This document shows, piece by piece, positions 61,629 through 64,000 of a DNA stretch of 64,000 nt (the first letter of the stretch is position 1; each line of letters starts with the position of its first letter). The DNA lies in NCBI GenBank assembly GCA_964387645.1, contig CAYLYM010000006.1, forward strand, positions 4,044-68,043, read 5' to 3'. This DNA comes from CAYLYM01 sp964387645 (GTDB lineage: Bacteria > Calditrichota > Calditrichia > RBG-13-44-9). The position numbers and the translations under genes were made by a program. A model generated the notes under the pieces. It was not told the origin of the DNA, searched no databases, and was given only the letters and a program-made list of their open reading frames with translations.

Positions 61629-62066
61629 TTATTTTTTATTGTTCAATTTTCTGTCACTCACCATGTAGATTAAGGCTGTTCCTTCAATACAGATGGTTCC
61701 ATCCTGTTTTTGGCATTGAATTTTTAAATTAACAATAGGTTTGTCTTCTCTTTTGTGTATGACTTCAGCGCTGGCCGTTATGGTGTCCCCAATAAAAACA
61801 GGTGCTTTCATATCAAAGTTGTAGTTCAAAGAAACACCGCCGGGAGTTGTAAGAGCGCTGGTGCAGTTTTGTACCAGGGAGGCGACCAAGAAGCCATGGG
61901 CAATACGTTTTCCGTAAGGGGTAGATTTCGCATATTCTGCATCAACATGGATGCGGTTAAAATCTCCTGTCAATCCGGCAAAAAGGTAAATATCGCTCTC
62001 AGAGATTGTTTTTGTGAAAGTGGCTTTTTGACCAATCTGAATATCTGCTATGTGTTTTTCTTGCAT
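61629..62066 (-). CDS. MaoC-like (R)-enoyl-CoA hydratase
   Basis: This protein of 145 residues has a hot-dog fold with the catalytic Asp/His motif AGLTGDFNRIHVDAEYA (about 31-47), and RIAHGFLVASL. It hydrates (R)-specific enoyl-CoA or related thioesters. ATG 62066 was chosen because AGGGAAGAG lies before it; an in-frame start at 62087 is less likely. The stop sits on an A-rich heptamer tract. Confidence 0.88.
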   Translation of the reverse strand: MQEKHIADIQIGQKATFTKTISESDIYLFAGLTGDFNRIHVDAEYAKSTPYGKRIAHGFLVASLVQNCTSALTTPGGVSLNYNFDMKAPVFIGDTITASAEVIHKREDKPIVNLKIQCQKQDGTICIEGTALIYMVSDRKLNNKK

Positions 62067-62384
62067 TGTCTCTTCCCTCAAAAGCATCCTACATATTGAA
62101 TTTTTAAAAATAATAATAAAATATGTTTTATATTCAAATAAAAATTTCTACTGAATTTGGGTAATATCCTATACTGCTTTTTTTTCTTAAAGCCAATTTG
62201 TACTGAAATTAAATACATTTGAAAAAAGCGAGGAAGAATAGGAATAGAAAAAAAACTTTATTTGTTTAAGATTTTGAGTTATTTTCTGATAGAATGGAGA
62301 TATTGATTGTTGTAGAAGAATTGTGGTAGGATTTTAGTTGGAAATATTGATTTCAGGGATAATAAGATGTCTGGACAGAAATTA
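62067..62384. other. Spacer upstream of tRNA-Ser
   Basis: These roughly 318 AT-rich bases hold no gene. They should contain the MaoC promoter (minus) and the tRNA-Ser promoter (plus). I cannot assign clear boxes. Confidence 0.35.
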
Positions 62385-62473
62385 GGAGGGGTGCCGGAGT
62401 GGTTGAACGGGGCGGTCTCGAAAACCGTTGTCCTGCTTACGCGGGACCGTGGGTTCGAATCCCACCCCCTCCG
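62385..62473 (+). tRNA. tRNA-Ser (anticodon CGA)
   Basis: This 89-base class II tRNA has an acceptor stem GGAGGGG / CCCCTCC, discriminator G73, anticodon stem GCGGT / ACCGT around CTCGAAA (anticodon CGA, reading UCG), a long variable arm (GTCCTGCTTACGCGGGAC), and a T-arm GTGGGTTCGAATCCCAC. CCA is not encoded. A terminator follows 20 bases later and a tyrosine-integrase remnant starts 186 bp downstream, so the gene is a likely attachment site for an integrated element. Confidence 0.96.
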
Positions 62474-62493
62474 CAATAACTTCTTAAAATACA

Positions 62494-62526
62494 AGGGCTT
62501 ATGGCGATGCTGTAAGCCCTATTTTT
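62494..62526 (+). terminator. Intrinsic terminator after tRNA-Ser
   Basis: AGGGCTTA and TAAGCCCT form an 8-bp stem with an 11-base loop, followed by ATTTTT. Confidence 0.8.
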
Positions 62527-62567
62527 GTGCCTGCCATTTATCCAAATTCCTCGTTTTGGAGTTCAAT

Positions 62568-62591
62568 TTTGGTATCAGTTTTGGTATCACT
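62568..62591. repeat. Short direct repeat (TTTTGGTATCA twice)
   Basis: Two tandem copies of TTTTGGTATCA (12-bp period) lie between the tRNA-Ser terminator and the integrase. Their position suggests integrase arm-binding sites or an att-core remnant; this is inference. Confidence 0.4.
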
Positions 62592-62659
62592 TTTTGAGTG
62601 ATTGAAAAGCCTCCAGGGAGACCTTCTTGGTAGCGAATCAATCACACAAGGAGGATCCC

Positions 62660-63643
62660 ATGTCCACTATATTTCCGCGAAATGGAGTGTATTACTACAA
62701 GGGCTTTGGACAACGTTTTAGTTTAAAAACCTGAGACAAAAAGGAAGCCAAGAGACTACAAAAAGAGTATGACCGGCGATTTGCTATTCAAGAGGCTCGT
62801 GGAGATGTTGTTCAAAAAACCAAAAGGGTATTATTTAAGGATGCGATGGATGAATACTTACGTTACAAAAAGCAGAACTTTGCCCGGCGAACGTATGAAA
62901 CGGATAAACAACGTCTCGGTTGGGTGTATGAATTTGTTGGTAATGTTCCGATAACAAAGATCTCTACTGACACCATCGTGGATTATGTTGATTATCGGTT
63001 GGAAAACGTGAAGCGGTCCACTGTGCGGATTAATCTGATTTGCTGGAAAGCGTTTATGAATTATTGCTTGAAACGGAAATACATCTCTGAGAACCTGTTT
63101 TCGCTGTATCCTATTGAACGTGTTACGGGGAGAGTGGTCTATTTATCATTGGATGAAGTCCGGTTGTTACAGGAATATGAAGATCCAGCTCGCCCCTGGT
63201 TGAATAAACTGATTAATTTAGCATTATTAACAGGATTCAGGCGGGGTGAATTGGCTACATTGGCATGGAAAAACATCACCCCTCATACCATTATCGTAAT
63301 GGGCAAAACAGGCCAAAGAGAATTCTCTAATAACAATCGCATTCAAAGTTTGCTGGATTCAATTCCACGTGTAAGTCAATGGGTTTTCCCAGTAAAGCGT
63401 TATCCAGAAAAACATTTGGACCCTGATACGATAACTTTGGCAGTGAAAGATGCTTTTCGTAAACTTGGATTCCCGGATGAGTATAGCTTACATACCTTGC
63501 GACATACTTTTGCTTCCCACCTCGCTCTCCAGGGAGTGCCAATTCAACAAATTAGTTTATTGTTGGGGCATAAAGATCTCGAAACCACCCTCATATATTT
63601 TAACCTTATGACAAAAAATTGTAAAATAGACCTGCCTTATTAA
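62660..63643 (+). pseudogene. Tyrosine recombinase/integrase with premature TGA
   Basis: From ATG 62660, preceded by AAGGAGGA, 327 codons read through to TAA at 63643 with one in-frame TGA at 62732-62734 (codon 25, in SLKT*DKKEAK). The rest is intact: a SAM-like core-binding domain (about 66-150) and a catalytic domain (about 165-320). The catalytic residues are Arg in TGFRRGELATL, the Lys in MGKTGQREF, HTLRHTFASHL, LLGHKDL, and Tyr in TLIYFNL. The stop removes the N-terminal arm-binding domain; a shorter protein from ATG 62846 would lack it. It stands beside tRNA-Ser and ahead of a CRISPR array, as expected for an integrated element. Confidence 0.75.
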
Positions 63644-63820
63644 TCTGAGACGATACTCACCATTGGTAACTTTAACATTATCAAGTCATTATCCGCACTC
63701 GTGTTAATTTTAATTCTTGCATTAATTATATACATAATCCTGTATGTTTGCCCGTAGAGTACCTAAGCAGTCGAGTTAATTCTTTGCTTCAAATGTTGCA
63801 GAAATACAACATAAAATAAT
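63644..63820. other. Spacer between integrase and CRISPR array
   Basis: These 177 AT-rich bases hold no open frame. By the inferred orientation of the array this is the trailer side, not the leader. A TGTTG/CAACA hairpin around 63794-63811 may end the crRNA transcript from the minus strand. Confidence 0.35.
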
Positions 63821-64000
63821 GGGGCAATTCCTCGTAGATAGACTTAAACTGGTTGCGTATGAATCTATTTCTGAGCCTGAAAGTTAGTTTCAATCCCTCG
63901 TAGTGAGACTTAAAACTTCGCGGGTAACGTTCCACCACTTGTCTTTTTTTGCGTTTCAATCCCTCATAGGTAGACTCAAAACCAAAAAAGAAACAGATCC
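63821..64000 (-). CRISPR. Trailer end of a CRISPR array (three repeats visible, runs off window)
   Basis: Three 30-bp repeats lie at 63821-63850 (degenerate), 63887-63916 and 63953-63982, separated by two 36-bp unrelated spacers (63851-63886 and 63917-63952) and a third spacer cut by the window. The good repeats start GTTTCAATCCCT and end ACTTAAAAC or ACTCAAAAC. Their reverse complement ends ATTGAAAC, the usual 5' handle of type I-B/III crRNAs, so the array is read from the minus strand and the leader lies to the right. The degenerate leftmost repeat fits a trailer end. No cas gene is in the window. Confidence 0.85.

Noticed and set aside
62367..62597. Plus-strand open frame across tRNA-Ser
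   Set aside because: It runs through the tRNA and its terminator; such frames are common artefacts over GC-richer RNA genes.
62732..62734. TGA in the integrase as selenocysteine
   Set aside because: No SECIS-like hairpin follows, and Cys/Sec is not expected at this site in integrases; a nonsense mutation is simpler.

Overview
This is an AT-rich bacterial chromosome segment of about 64 kb, densely coded on both strands. Several clues point to the FCB (Bacteroidota/Chlorobi/Calditrichota-KSB1-like) group. There is a PorX-type response regulator with a PglZ domain. The methionyl-tRNA synthetase has a C-terminal tRNA-binding domain and an STS variant of the KMSKS loop. ADP-heptose genes are split, a TonB/ExbB/ExbD system and many lipoprotein or signal-peptide proteins are present, and there is a DUF6599 + DUF362 gene pair. 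The phylum-level assignment is inference; no rRNA lies in the window.

Layout. 1-3.4 kb: tandem kaiB-like genes (the first cut by the window edge) followed by a large PAS/GAF hybrid histidine kinase. 3.9-11 kb: housekeeping and metabolic singletons (rdgB, an AcpH-like gene, an FAH-family enzyme, DUF6599 + Tat-exported DUF362, Fe-superoxide dismutase, a secreted GH2 glycosidase). 11.4-20.9 kb: a long forward run (nitrilase-fold amidase, porX, tsaE-tsaB-rimI, accD, surE-guaA-glmS), then tRNA-Leu(CAG). 21.5-23.3 kb: a decay zone with a broken multi-pass membrane transporter and a broken class IV aminotransferase. 23.4-30 kb: a pseudo-receiver, a deoxyribosyltransferase-like protein, a YqiA-like hydrolase, a cold-shock protein, a histone-deacetylase-family enzyme next to an unrecognised protein with GNAT-like sequence features, and two tandem branched-chain aminotransferases. 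30.7-41.5 kb: an MFS transporter, an orphan exbD, holB-ricT-metG, an HD phosphohydrolase, a crotonase pseudogene, a degenerate receiver/DHp protein, smpB and tyrS. 41.7-45.5 kb: a nickel ECF transporter operon (nikR-M-N-Q-O) with a trailing methyltransferase. 45.7-53 kb (minus strand): a LysM lytic transglycosylase, split heptose kinase and adenylyltransferase, a RodZ-like protein with a broken lipoprotein gene downstream, and recJ. 53.2-58.4 kb: envelope genes (beta-barrel, SpoIID/LytB, SPOR), a STAS antagonist, tonB and exbB. 58.6-62.1 kb (minus strand): a zinc-finger polysaccharide deacetylase, a PgpC-like HAD phosphatase next to a PgsA-like gene interrupted by a stop codon, and a MaoC dehydratase. 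62.4-64 kb: tRNA-Ser(CGA) carrying a tyrosine-integrase remnant, followed by the probable trailer end of a CRISPR array that runs off the window.

Main themes. (1) A Kai-like clock or stress module coupled to a hybrid kinase. (2) A possible protein-acetylation writer/eraser pair. (3) An unusual number of recently broken genes (transporter, aminotransferase, crotonase, lipoprotein, CDP-alcohol transferase, integrase) among intact essential genes. (4) A TonB/ExbB/ExbD system split over 25 kb. (5) A tRNA-anchored island with a CRISPR array. (6) A-rich heptamer microsatellites and degenerate palindromes near gene ends.
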